A program made the translations under genes and the position numbers. This document shows, one piece after another, positions 1 through 8,600 of a DNA stretch of 48,921 nt (positions within the stretch are counted from its first letter, which is position 1; every line of letters starts with the position of its first letter). Below the pieces are notes generated by a model, which was not told the DNA's origin, made no database searches, and saw nothing but the letters and a program-made list of their open reading frames with translations. The DNA is from Actinomadura soli (GTDB lineage: Bacteria > Actinomycetota > Actinomycetes > Streptosporangiales > Streptosporangiaceae): assembly GCF_005889715.1 (NCBI RefSeq), contig NZ_VCKW01000030.1, forward strand, positions 1 through 48,921, given 5' to 3'.

Positions 1-114
1 GCACGGGGCCGCGCGGACGGCGGCGCGCACGGGGCCGCGCGGACGGCGGCGCGCACGGGGCCGCGCGGACGGCGGCGCGCACGGGGCCGCGCGGACGGCG
101 GCGCGCACGGGGCC
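1..114. repeat. 26-bp tandem repeat, about 4.4 copies
   Basis: Four perfect head-to-tail copies of a 26-base unit beginning GCACGGGGCC (1-26, 27-52, 53-78, 79-104) are followed by a 10-base partial copy at 105-114. The array touches the left edge of the window, so its full length is unknown. It lies downstream of the minus-strand ParB-like gene and carries no convincing reading frame. The unit length is not a multiple of three, which argues against a coding repeat. Confidence 0.95.
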
Positions 115-141
115 TGGGTGGCGTTCCGCCTACCCAGGCCC
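110..141 (-). terminator. Hairpin downstream of the ParB-like gene
   Basis: GGGCCTGGGT at 110-119 pairs with ACCCAGGCCC at 132-141. An inner GGCG/CGCC extension leaves a very short loop. The hairpin lies about 40 bases past the stop codon at 178 of the minus-strand ParB-like gene, and its left arm begins in the last partial 26-bp repeat. No U-run is evident, as is common for actinomycete terminators. Confidence 0.5.
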
Positions 142-177
142 CTTATCGCGCGTGCGCTGTCTGCTGTCCCTGCGGGA

Positions 178-569
178 CTACCAGCGGCGTTTCATTCCGC
201 CGCCCATGAGTCGGCATGCGCGCTCGTCGTCGGCGTCCAGGTAGACGACCGGCAGTCGGTCACGCCGGTCTTCCGGGCCTTGTGGATCCGGTGCCACCCG
301 TCGATCACGATCGGCGTCCCCACATCGGGGAGCGGAACGGCCAGCAGCGGGCGGGACAGATCCACCGTCTCCGCGTGATCGTGGTCGATGCGGATGAGGG
401 CCCCGAGCGCGCCGATCTCTGACACGTTCGCATGCGTGACCGGGTGGCGGGTGGCCGCCCGCGCGGCGAGCGCCACGTCCCATGCCCAGCCGAGTAGGAC
501 GAACACCTGGTCGTATGGGCCGTGTTCCGTGTCGTCGTGCGAGGTCGTGCCGGTCCCATCACCGGACAT
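178..569 (-). pseudogene. ParB-like nuclease-domain protein, frameshifted
   Basis: The start codon at 569 has a GGAG ribosome site 7 bases upstream. The frame runs through a conserved-looking segment ending PIVIDGWHRIHKARKTGVTD, the IDGxHR-type motif of small actinomycete ParB/sulfiredoxin-fold proteins. It then turns into low-complexity sequence. The adjoining frame supplies the natural continuation LPVVYLDADDERACRL, followed by MGGGMKRRW and a stop at 178. Restoring one G near plus-strand position 255 (GGCAGTCGG to GGCAGGTCGG) rejoins the two into a protein of about 130 residues. Either the gene is a recent pseudogene or the base is a sequencing error. Such proteins are often found on integrative elements, with a role in DNA binding or nicking that is rarely tested. 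It sits downstream of the wing-helix gene at 677-1666, separated from it by a strong hairpin. Confidence 0.65.
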
Positions 570-623
570 GTAGCGTCTCCTTCGTCATGGCTACCTCTTC
601 GCATTGGGGTTGGGGGTCGTGAG

Positions 624-677
624 ACCCGAGTCATGACGGGGCGGACGGGCGGCTACCCGTCCGCCCCGCCCTCGGGT
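624..677 (-). terminator. Strong hairpin at the stop of the wHTH gene
   Basis: A 12-bp perfect stem (GGGGCGGACGGG at 638-649 with its complement at 656-667, six-base loop) is nested inside an outer ACCCGAG/CTCGGGT pair (624-630 and 671-677). The outer arm reaches the stop codon of the minus-strand gene at 677. It probably terminates or attenuates transcription before the ParB-like gene. Confidence 0.6.
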
Positions 678-1666
678 CACGCGGCGTTCGTGCTGTCTCC
701 GTCACCGCTACCGGTGGCCGTGCCGGTCGTGGCCCCGGTCGTGCGGAACCGGCGGGGCCGCTCGCAGGTCAGGACGGCCTCGCCCCGTCCGACCAGGGTG
801 TCGAGGGCGTTGGCGACGGCCCCGGATGACCGGTCGAGGACCTTGGCGATCTCGCCGGGCGTGAACTCCTTGTCCGGGTGCGCGTTCAGGTGTCCCGCGA
901 TGAGGGGCCGCAGCGGCGACGGCGCGCCACGGTCACCGGTCGCGCGCGGCGTCCGCGTGCCCGTCCGGCTGCCGGTGGTGGCACGAGTGGTGCGGCGGAC
1001 GCTACCGGCGTAGCGCGCGATGTCTTCCATGCCGCGCGTGATCTGCTCGTCGTCCTCGGCCGCGATGGCGGTGAGGGTGGTGGTGACCGTGCTCAGGAGG
1101 TCGGTCAGGATCACACGAGCGGTTTCGCGCTGCTCGGCCTTGCGCAACTCGGCGTCGACCCGTGCGCGCCGTGCGGCCTCCTCTTCCTGCGCCCTCCGAA
1201 GGGACTCGGCCGCCGCCGTCCGCCGGTCGGCCTCGTCGGCCAGGACCTGCATCGCCGTCGCGAGGGTGTCCGGCGAGATGACGCCGGTCCCGGTGGTGGC
1301 GTCCGGCGTGGTCGTGGCCTCAGTGGCGCCGACGTCCCCTGGGGACGTCGAGGCCACGTCACCGGTCCCGCTGGTGGTCGTTGGGGCGACCGGAGACCAC
1401 ACGTCCGGTGTGCGGCCCCTACCGGTACTCTCGCCAGCCGTCCGGACCGCGCGTCCGGCGTCCGCGAACGCCGTCAGGGCCTTGGTCGCCGTCGCGCGGC
1501 TGGTCCCGGACGCCTCGGCCAGCGCCGACACCGTCGCGCCGTTCGGCGCGGCGATCAGCGCGTCCCACACCGCCCCGGCGGCCCCGGTCGGGCGGTCGTC
1601 CGCCGTGTCGGGCGTCGGGGCGTTGGTGGCCGTGTCAGCGGTCGCGGTGGTGTTGGTGTTCGCCAT
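677..1666 (-). CDS. Two-wHTH DNA-binding protein, hypothetical
   Basis: This 329-residue protein begins at an ATG with a GGGAGG ribosome site 8 bases upstream. Residues about 28-95 look like a winged helix (VWDALIAAPNGATVSALAEA, then GTSRATATKALTAFADAGRAV). The middle, about 130-215, is rich in A, E and R (AAAESLRRAQEEEAARRARV) and should form a coiled coil. A second winged helix lies near residues 250-305 (PDKEFTPGEIAKVLDRSSGA, then VANALDTLVGRGEA). The linkers are very T/G/S-rich. Related proteins occur in actinomycete accessory DNA, usually annotated MarR-like or hypothetical. A DNA-binding and oligomerising role is inferred; the target is unknown. A palindrome just upstream of the start may be its own operator. 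Confidence 0.75.
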   Translation of the reverse strand: MANTNTTATADTATNAPTPDTADDRPTGAAGAVWDALIAAPNGATVSALAEASGTSRATATKALTAFADAGRAVRTAGESTGRGRTPDVWSPVAPTTTSGTGDVASTSPGDVGATEATTTPDATTGTGVISPDTLATAMQVLADEADRRTAAAESLRRAQEEEAARRARVDAELRKAEQRETARVILTDLLSTVTTTLTAIAAEDDEQITRGMEDIARYAGSVRRTTRATTGSRTGTRTPRATGDRGAPSPLRPLIAGHLNAHPDKEFTPGEIAKVLDRSSGAVANALDTLVGRGEAVLTCERPRRFRTTGATTGTATGSGDGDSTNAA

Positions 1667-1697
1667 TGTTTCTGCCTCCCTGAATGGCGGCTGATTC

Positions 1698-1714
1698 GGC
1701 GGGACTTTCCCGCC
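1698..1714 (-). promoter_or_regulatory. Inverted repeat upstream of the wHTH gene
   Basis: GGCGGGA-CTT-TCCCGCC is a perfect 7-base inverted repeat with a 3-base spacer, 32 bases upstream of the start codon at 1666. Its place between promoter and ribosome site fits an operator, perhaps autoregulatory. This is inference only. Confidence 0.35.
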
Positions 1715-2247
1715 CGGCGTCGTCCGCCATGACGACCATTTCTCGATGGCACGGCGAATGCAACATGGAGCGCCAACGAATTTTGTCGCCGGGACGGCTG
1801 GAGAGGCTTACCTCAGTAAACAAGAATTTAATGATCGAGCCGACCTTGGCGACCTCGCCCGAACTCGGCGCTGCCTTTGAATGCCACTGCGTCGGACTCA
1901 CACGTTCGGACCTCGAATGCCGCCTGCTGCGGCTCAGGCCATAAGACGAGCTTCCGCGCCAAGCCTGCAAATGGCGGACAACGCCACCGGCGTCCATACG
2001 GCTTTAGTGACGCTGCAGAATGGGAACGGCGGTTGTCATGGGAAATCAGCGAAGGCTCTTCCGTCGCGTGCGCCCCTGTGCATGTCCCCTGGAGGGGATA
2101 TCCGGGTGCACCGCCACCTCACCCGCAAGGCTGGCTGACCTGCGGTAGCTCCGGAGGGAGGAGGGGGTGCCCATAGACGACCCCCCGGTTACTCCCCCGA
2201 GCGCGCCCCCGGTTCTCACACCTATCTCGGCCGTGCGGAAGAGCGAA
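1715..2247. other. Intergenic region without a recognised gene
   Basis: Short open frames exist on both strands, but none has a recognisable domain, good codon bias or a convincing ribosome site. Base composition is slightly less G/C-rich than the neighbours. It presumably carries the promoter of the minus-strand gene that starts at 1666. Confidence 0.5.
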
Positions 2248-2282
2248 GCCCCGTCTGCACCTGTTCAAGGTGCAGACGGGGC
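2248..2282 (-). terminator. 15-bp perfect hairpin, second of a tandem pair
   Basis: GCCCCGTCTGCACCT (2248-2262) is perfectly complementary to 2268-2282 around a 5-base loop GTTCA. It lies about 60 bases downstream of the minus-strand ATP-binding gene and follows another hairpin at 2306-2342. The arrangement looks like a double terminator. Confidence 0.75.
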
Positions 2283-2305
2283 GCGAGCTTGGCCCTAGCC
2301 TGGAC

Positions 2306-2342
2306 GGCGGGACCAGCCTGCTATGGACAGGCTGGTCCCGCC
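2306..2342 (-). terminator. 15-bp perfect hairpin abutting a stop codon
   Basis: GGCGGGACCAGCCTG (2306-2320) pairs perfectly with 2328-2342 around the loop CTATGGA. The right arm ends at the base next to the TAA stop (2343-2345) of the minus-strand ATP-binding gene. It is probably the primary terminator of that gene. Confidence 0.75.
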
Positions 2343-2831
2343 TTATGCGGCCGGAGTGACCGGTGTAGCCTGCGGCGGGCCTTCCTTCGGCTTGTCGATG
2401 CAGATCAGGTCCGCCCAGACGGTGTGGCCCTCGGTCGGGCTTCCGTGGACGCCCAACATCGCCGCGAGCAGCGAGACGGCCCGCAGACCCCTCCCGCCCT
2501 CGCTCTCGACCGGTCCGTTGAGCGGGTCGTGCCTCACCGTTGGATAGCCTCCGCCGCCGAGGTCACTGACGCCCACGTAGGCCAGGCCGCCGAGCACCAG
2601 CTCGACGGTGAACCGGCCCCCGTGCTCGCCCGATCGGGTGTGGCGCACCGCGTTCGAGGCCAGCTCGGTCACCACGAAGCCCACGTCCGAGGCGATCGTG
2701 GTCTCCGCGAACAGGAACATCGCGAACTGCCGCGCCAGCGGAATCTGATCCGCCCGTCCCGGAAAGACTCGCCGCCACGACATCGACGCTCCCATCACCG
2801 AGGCCGTGGGTTCGAGGTTGAATCTCGACAT
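2343..2831 (-). CDS. ATP-binding protein, anti-sigma-like HATPase
   Basis: This protein of about 162 residues has a Bergerat-fold ATPase domain of the RsbW/SpoIIAB-like HATPase_c_2 type. The N box reads FVVTELASNAVRHT (Glu and Asn for Mg-ATP). A G1-like segment (GVSDLGGG) lies further on, with a G2-like EGGRGLRAVSLLA near the C-terminus. The start at 2831 is preferred over the upstream ATG at 2858 because an AGGAGGAT ribosome site lies 6-7 bases before it. Proteins of this kind are very numerous in actinomycetes. They act as anti-sigma or anti-anti-sigma switch kinases, or as unassigned regulators. No partner gene (DUF397 or XRE) is recognisable upstream, so its target is unknown. Confidence 0.85.
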   Translation of the reverse strand: MSRFNLEPTASVMGASMSWRRVFPGRADQIPLARQFAMFLFAETTIASDVGFVVTELASNAVRHTRSGEHGGRFTVELVLGGLAYVGVSDLGGGGYPTVRHDPLNGPVESEGGRGLRAVSLLAAMLGVHGSPTEGHTVWADLICIDKPKEGPPQATPVTPAA

Positions 2832-3414
2832 TCCTTGATCCTCCTGACCGGCCGCCACCCCGCCGCGTTCCTATTAGCGGCGAATTTGCGCGGCGCACCG
2901 GCCCACCATCGAGGAACAACTCGTGTCGATTGTCAAGTCTGCGAATAATCGCACACCGGGCCAGCGCACTCAATGTACCGCGTATGTGTTTCGACAAGTT
3001 CTGTAGTTCCCCATTAGTTCGACGGACCTGAAGATGCATGGCGCACCTGCAATATGGTTTCAAGACAGACCACGGTGCTTGAGTCACCACGAGCCTTGGC
3101 AGCGTTGGAGATGGTGATCAGCGTCCGCCCAAGATCGCCACCGAACGCAAACGTGGTTGCACGCCTCGGTCTTGAACTCCGCGAGGACACGGGGGAGGCG
3201 TTGTGGGCAGACGTCGTCCCTGGCCAGCCCAAGGACGTAGTAACCCCGGTCGGACAACCTTCGTGCCGGTGCGTGGCGAGCGGGCACCCCTGTTCGGTTG
3301 AACTTGCGGTTGCGGAGGGGACGCATCGGTCCGCGATACGAAACTGGTTCCGGCTTCGCGCGCTCACCACGTATTGTGTTGGGCTTGAGGTACAGAAGTT
3401 CAGCAGGGGGTCCT
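2832..3414. other. Intergenic region without a recognised gene
   Basis: About 580 bases between divergently oriented genes. Several overlapping frames stay open on both strands, but none has a recognisable motif or ribosome site, and codon use is unlike the neighbours. It probably holds the promoters of both flanking genes. A decayed gene cannot be excluded. Confidence 0.45.
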
Positions 3415-4713
3415 ATGGCTGTTCAAGGTGATGGGTCGACGACTCCAAAAGTGTCCCGTGTAACCCCTGTGTACGCCCCACCTCCCCCCGGGGGGGTTGT
3501 GGTCTACCGGGGTGCACTCTCGATCGTTGGCAAGGCGGGAGAGATCTATGCAACCCACGGTGGTATTACGCTTAGTGTTGTAGATCGTGAACCGCAGTTG
3601 CAATGGTTCGACGAAGGCCAGGGGCTGTCAGCCAGTCTTCATATCGAAAGGATCGATATCCCGTCAGGTGGATCTTTGGCACCGCAAGAGCTCCTGTTCC
3701 TTCGGCGCAAACCACCGTCTTCACCGTCTTTCCGGAGTCTCTCAGGGGAGACTTTCGCTGGTGACCTGGGTGCGGCTGAGCGGTTCATCATTCACATCAC
3801 TGGCACGCGACTAAAGGCACAACTACCTACGGTTGAAACCCAGGATGGCATCCAAGGACAAGTTACGTTCGCCTTGCCAGGTTGGACACTACGTCTGGTG
3901 GCCGACGCGGAAGCATACGCCTTCGTAATTGAGGCAACGCCTGATTCCCTGCCCATAACCATTAAAGAAGTCGAACGCCTCGAGTGGCAACTGTTCCTAC
4001 TTCTCAGCCTGTTGCGGGGCAGGGAGGCTGGCCTAGCCGCAACTGCTGGCATTCACGACCTCGGACATGTGGTCTGGGCGAGATGGGCGAAGCCGCGGCG
4101 AGGAACTGGGCAGTGGCAATGGTGTCCGGATCATCTCTTCGCCGATGCGTTTACGGAATTGGCTCAAGCGTTCTCCAAGCTCGCTGACAACCCGACTATG
4201 GAGAAGGTCGTCGACCGGGCCATCAATCTGTACTTGACCGCGAACGGAACCCAACCGATCGATGCACGCATACCTGTAGCTTGCTCCGGACTCGAGCTGC
4301 TGGCTTGGGCAGTCCTTCAAACAGAGCAGTGGCTTACTACAGGCGCCTTCAGCAAGCTGTGGGCAGCCGCAAACCTCCGGCTTCTACTGCAGTGGAGTGG
4401 GATACCAATCGACGCGCCAAGTGCGTTTACCGAATTGGAAGCCCGGCGTTTGAGTCTCGAACAGCCAGATTTGGCTGGCCCGGATGCGGTGCTCAAGATT
4501 CGAAACGACCTTGTACATCCCCCCAAAAGATTGAGCAAGCTCGAATGGCCCAGCGTGGCCGAGATGCAGCAGGCGTGGCGGCTCAGCATGCATTACTTGG
4601 AGCTCGTTATTCTTAGAATCCTGGGCTATCAGGGTCAGTACCTACCGCGCCTCCAACTCACCGCCAGGTGGGCCACAGACACAGAATCCGTTCCATGGGC
4701 TAGGCAGCGATAG
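3415..4713 (+). CDS. HEPN-like domain protein, possible defence RNase
   Basis: This 432-residue protein starts at the ATG at 3415 (MAVQGDGS); the open frame extends upstream without good support. The N-terminal half is beta-rich and unrecognised. The C-terminal third is helical and holds RNDLVH (about residues 363-368), matching the R-x4-H catalytic signature of HEPN ribonucleases. It is followed by LELVILRILGYQG and a W-rich tail. Proteins of this layout (YopA/ApeA-like, in my recollection) are scattered in bacteria, and some act in abortive infection. RNase activity here is inferred from the motif alone. There is no obvious antitoxin next door. Codon use is less G/C-biased than the core genes, with many T- or A-ending codons, which suggests acquisition by transfer. 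Confidence 0.65.
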   Translation: MAVQGDGSTTPKVSRVTPVYAPPPPGGVVVYRGALSIVGKAGEIYATHGGITLSVVDREPQLQWFDEGQGLSASLHIERIDIPSGGSLAPQELLFLRRKPPSSPSFRSLSGETFAGDLGAAERFIIHITGTRLKAQLPTVETQDGIQGQVTFALPGWTLRLVADAEAYAFVIEATPDSLPITIKEVERLEWQLFLLLSLLRGREAGLAATAGIHDLGHVVWARWAKPRRGTGQWQWCPDHLFADAFTELAQAFSKLADNPTMEKVVDRAINLYLTANGTQPIDARIPVACSGLELLAWAVLQTEQWLTTGAFSKLWAAANLRLLLQWSGIPIDAPSAFTELEARRLSLEQPDLAGPDAVLKIRNDLVHPPKRLSKLEWPSVAEMQQAWRLSMHYLELVILRILGYQGQYLPRLQLTARWATDTESVPWARQR

Positions 4714-4900
4714 GCCTCGGCCAAGTAATGGTCGTGATCGCGACCCATCTGTAAGCGAAGTGCGCGCCACTCGGCTCTTTCAGTTTCTCGGCCGCGAGCG
4801 TGTACCCTCGTCTACCAGATCTAGAAGGTAGGAGGCGAATTCGTCGTCGCACCTGAGATGCCTCTGCCGGATTGGCGAACCGGATCGTAGGTTGGCGGGT

Positions 4901-5650
4901 ATGAGTGGTTATGACTTGATCGCGTATGCCGGCAATGCGGAGGACGTGGTACTGATACGTGCCTTCGCTGGTCAGAGGGATGGGTTCTTTGTGGATGTCG
5001 GTGCAGGGGAGCCCGTCAGTGGCTCGCTGACCAAGAATCTGGTGGACGGCCTGGGCTGGCGCGGGGTGAACATCGAGCCGTTGCCCGAGCGCCACGCACG
5101 CCTTCAGCAGGCTCGGCCGGGGGACGTTAGCCTGCGCGTGGCTGTGGGAGATGAGCCGGGTACCGCGATGTTCTTCCGCATCGTCCCGGGGCGGGGAAAG
5201 ACTGGTGGCGGTGGGCTCAGCACCCTCCGCAAGGATGTCCTCGGACGGCATCTCGCGGACGGTTGGCGCCATGAGGAACTGCGCGTCGAGGTCGTCACTT
5301 TGGAGACGGTTCTTGGCGCGCATGCGACGCCGGGGTTTGATCTGCTGAAGGTCGATGTGGAGGGGGCCGAGGCCGCCGTGCTGAGGTCGGCCGACCTGCA
5401 GGCGTGGCGACCACGGGCGATAGTAGTTGAGGCGACCGTTCCGCTGACGAACCGGCCGAGCCACCAGGAGTGGGAGCCTCATGTCCTGGAGGCCGGGTAC
5501 AGGCTGGCGCTGTTCGATGGCCTTAACCGCTTCTACGCGCGCAACGACGAACCGGAGCTGTATGAGCGGCTCACGGTGCCCGCGAATGTACTGGACAACT
5601 ACATCCCATATGCGTGCGCCCGCCGGGCTGGGCTTATTGAGCCAGAGTGA
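4901..5650 (+). CDS. FkbM family methyltransferase
   Basis: About 249 residues. FFVDVGAGEP (near residue 30) is the SAM-binding motif I with its acidic turn, followed by GVNIEPLPE (motif II acidic residue). FDLLKVDVEGAE is the FkbM hallmark downstream. The family O-methylates sugars or small molecules; the substrate here is unknown. The ATG at 4901 is chosen; a TTG three codons earlier is less likely. A TAGGTT at 4888-4893 sits where a -10 box of a leaderless transcript would be. The 3' end overlaps the convergent STAND-kinase gene by 17 bases, so the two transcripts should be antisense at their ends. Confidence 0.85.
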   Translation: MSGYDLIAYAGNAEDVVLIRAFAGQRDGFFVDVGAGEPVSGSLTKNLVDGLGWRGVNIEPLPERHARLQQARPGDVSLRVAVGDEPGTAMFFRIVPGRGKTGGGGLSTLRKDVLGRHLADGWRHEELRVEVVTLETVLGAHATPGFDLLKVDVEGAEAAVLRSADLQAWRPRAIVVEATVPLTNRPSHQEWEPHVLEAGYRLALFDGLNRFYARNDEPELYERLTVPANVLDNYIPYACARRAGLIEPE

Positions 5651-8600
5651 GCAGGCCGGGGCGGTGGTCACGTAGCCAACGCGTGATCCACGCGCCGTCG
5701 CTCTCGGCGAGACCGAGGACGGGGGTGTCGATGAGGCGGCGCAGCATCATCAGGGGCAGAAGCGCGGCCAGGGCCTCCTGGTCAACGGCATCTAAGCCGT
5801 AGCCCTCGATGAGCGGGGTGAGCTCCGCGCCTCGTGGCATGTCGATGGCCAGTGACCAGGCGAGGTCGAGCATCGGCGGTCCAGACTCGGTCGCGCCTGG
5901 GTCGAGTAGGCCGGTGAGCCTATCGCCATCGAAAAGCGCGTTGTGACAGACCGCGACGTCCCCATGAATCGCAGTCACGGGAAGCCCTTCGCAGGCGGCG
6001 CCAATGTGCTCGGCGATGGTTGGGTAGGCATCCGAGGCGGCGGATCGTGCCCAGCCCAAGAACACGCCCAGCGCGCCGGGGGCGTCCAGTCGCAGACCGT
6101 CGCCGGGTGGTCGGGAGTGCCACAGCCGGAGCTGCTGGCCCAGTTCCCGCTGACGTGCTGGTGTCGGGCGGTCCGCGTGGGTGCCGGGGAGGCGTTCCAG
6201 GACGGCCCACCACGTCTGTCCGGCCGTTCCCGCATCCAGTAGCCGTGGCGCCCGGACGCCTGCCGTGGCGCGCACTTCTTCGAAGTTTCGGACGGTCTCC
6301 AGCCGTTCGTGCAGCCGCCGACGCACCTTCACCACCGTTCGCACCCCTGGCACGACGCCGTCGGCGCCGAGCGTCGTCAGCGCGGCGGGCAGGTTGCGCG
6401 GACCGTCGAATGCGGAACTGGTCAGCGCGGCCTGAACCGCGGCCTCAACGAGGGTGTCGGGAAGTCGGCCGGTCGGGATCAGGGCTTGCTGGTCACCGGC
6501 GTCCAGGGGCCCGCAGACCGGCGCTCGGAGGCGGGTCAGAGCCTCCGACCAGCGGCGCCGTGCGGAGTCGGGATCGTCCAGCCACTCGATGGAGCTGAAA
6601 TCTGCGTCCAGTTCGGCCCACGCCTGGGTCACCGGCGCCCACACGGGCAGGCAGTTCTCACTCAGGCTCCGCGCGGTTCGTCCGGCCTGCGCCATGCGGC
6701 CGCCGGATGCGTCCAGTAGGATTTGCAACGCCTCGACGGGCAGCAGTTCGCGGGAGGCCCCGAGTTCGTTGAAGCGGCGCGCCGCCGCTTCCAGCAGTGT
6801 GGCGGCCGGTCGGCGTTCACCGCGAAGTGCCCGCGCCATCGCCTCGGCCATGTCGCACTGGGCCAGCCCGATCGCTTCGCCGGCGGAGTTGTTCAGGTCG
6901 CGTGCTCGGCTGAGTAGTGACAGCGTGCGGTCTGGGTCGTACCACATCAGGGCCAGCAGCAGGTGCCGCAGTGCGCGTGCTTCCCATAGTGGCGCGTTGG
7001 CTTCGCGTGCTGCCTCCAGGGTCGACTCGAAGAGCCTGGCCGCCTGCGCGAACTGCGCGTTCTGCAAGTGGGTGTGGCCGAGCAGGTCGGCGGCCCGCAC
7101 CTGGTCCGGTCCTGCCTGCGAGGCGCCTTCCATCAGCCGCGCGACGGACCGGTAGTCGCTGCGGCGCAGCGCGTTGTCAGCTAGGCCGAACCGCCCGCTC
7201 GCGCCGATCAGGGATGTGGGCTCGATGCCGGACAGGTGGTCGGCTGCCTCATCGACCCGCCCGATGATGTGCGCGCGGCTCGCCAGCTCGTGCCGGTAGT
7301 AGTCGGCATACGGGCCGTCGGGTTCGCCGATCAGCTCGCGCAGCGCCCGGTAGCGGTCTTCGGCATTGACGTCTCCGCGTGCCGTCAGCCGCGCGACCTC
7401 GGTCAGCCGAGATAGTTCCGGCGAGCCGGGCAGCTCGGGCAGGGAGACCAGCACCTGCCAGTGTCCAAGCACAGTGAGGCTGTAAGCGAGGTCGCCGAGC
7501 GACTCCGGCGCCAGCCGATGCTCCTCCGCCGCGCGCAGGACGAGCAGGAACGCCGCCACGCATCGCCTGCTGCGCGCGCCCAAGGAAAGCGGATGGTCGG
7601 CGTCGTCGTCCCAGACCGTTAACGCGGCGCGGGCCAGGTGGTCTATCGCGCGCTCGGCGTTGCGGGTCCGTTCGGTCTGTGTCCAGCCGTCGTCGGTGTC
7701 GACGTCGCATTCGATGACGCTGCGGCGCAGGTTCTCATGCAACCGGTACGGCGGCCACACCGTCCCGTCCCGCCGGACAAACGGGCGTTGCAGGAACCGC
7801 TCGATCTGCCGGAGCCGCAAATTTGGCAACACCGCATGCAGGACCTCTTCGTCGAACGCCTCTAGCAGTGCCGCGGCCCGCAGTAGGTCACGGTCGGGCG
7901 CCGATAGGTCCCGCATCGTCCGCAGGACGAGCTCGGGGAAACCGAGCCCGAACGCATCTGCGGGCGGTGCTTCGCCGCGCGCCAGGTATTGCCCGAACAG
8001 CCCGGCGGACAGGTCGAGGTAGAGCGGTGACCCGCCCGATCCCGCGATGATCCGTTCTCTGATCGCGGGGCCGATCGCCGGGGTTCCGTCCACGGTGAGT
8101 CGCGCTGTCAGGTACGCCTCGGCTGATGCTCGGTCGAACCCGTCCAGGCCGAGCTGGTCGCGGTCGGCCAGGCCCGGCCAGCGGCGCTCGCCGCCGTACG
8201 TCAGCGCGACGGCCCTGGCCGGGTCGTGCCAGCGCAGTGCGAGCCGTCCGGCCGCGACGAACACCACGTTCGGCATCAGATACACCAGCCGCGACACCAG
8301 GTCCTCCAGGCCGCCGCGCTCGGCGGGCAGCCGCTGGACGTTCTCCAGAGTGTCCAGCACGCACAGCGCCAGCGCTGGATGTTTGCTGCGCGCACGTTCC
8401 AGGTCGGCGGCCAGCAGCACCGGCATGTACCCGAGCATCCGATCCGGGTCCTGCTCACCGAGGATGGGATCGAGCGCGGGCAATTCGGCCCGCAGCCGTT
8501 TCAACCGAGCCTTCTGCGTCGCGGTACGACCGAGCAAGTTCAGCGCCCGGTACGCCACCGACAGCGCGCCGAAGCCGCCGAGAAGCTGATCGACGGCGTC

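Noticed and set aside
3298-3414. 39-codon N-terminal extension of the HEPN-type gene
   Set aside because: The extension is Arg-rich with poor codon bias and no ribosome site. The ATG at 3415 gives a more natural start.
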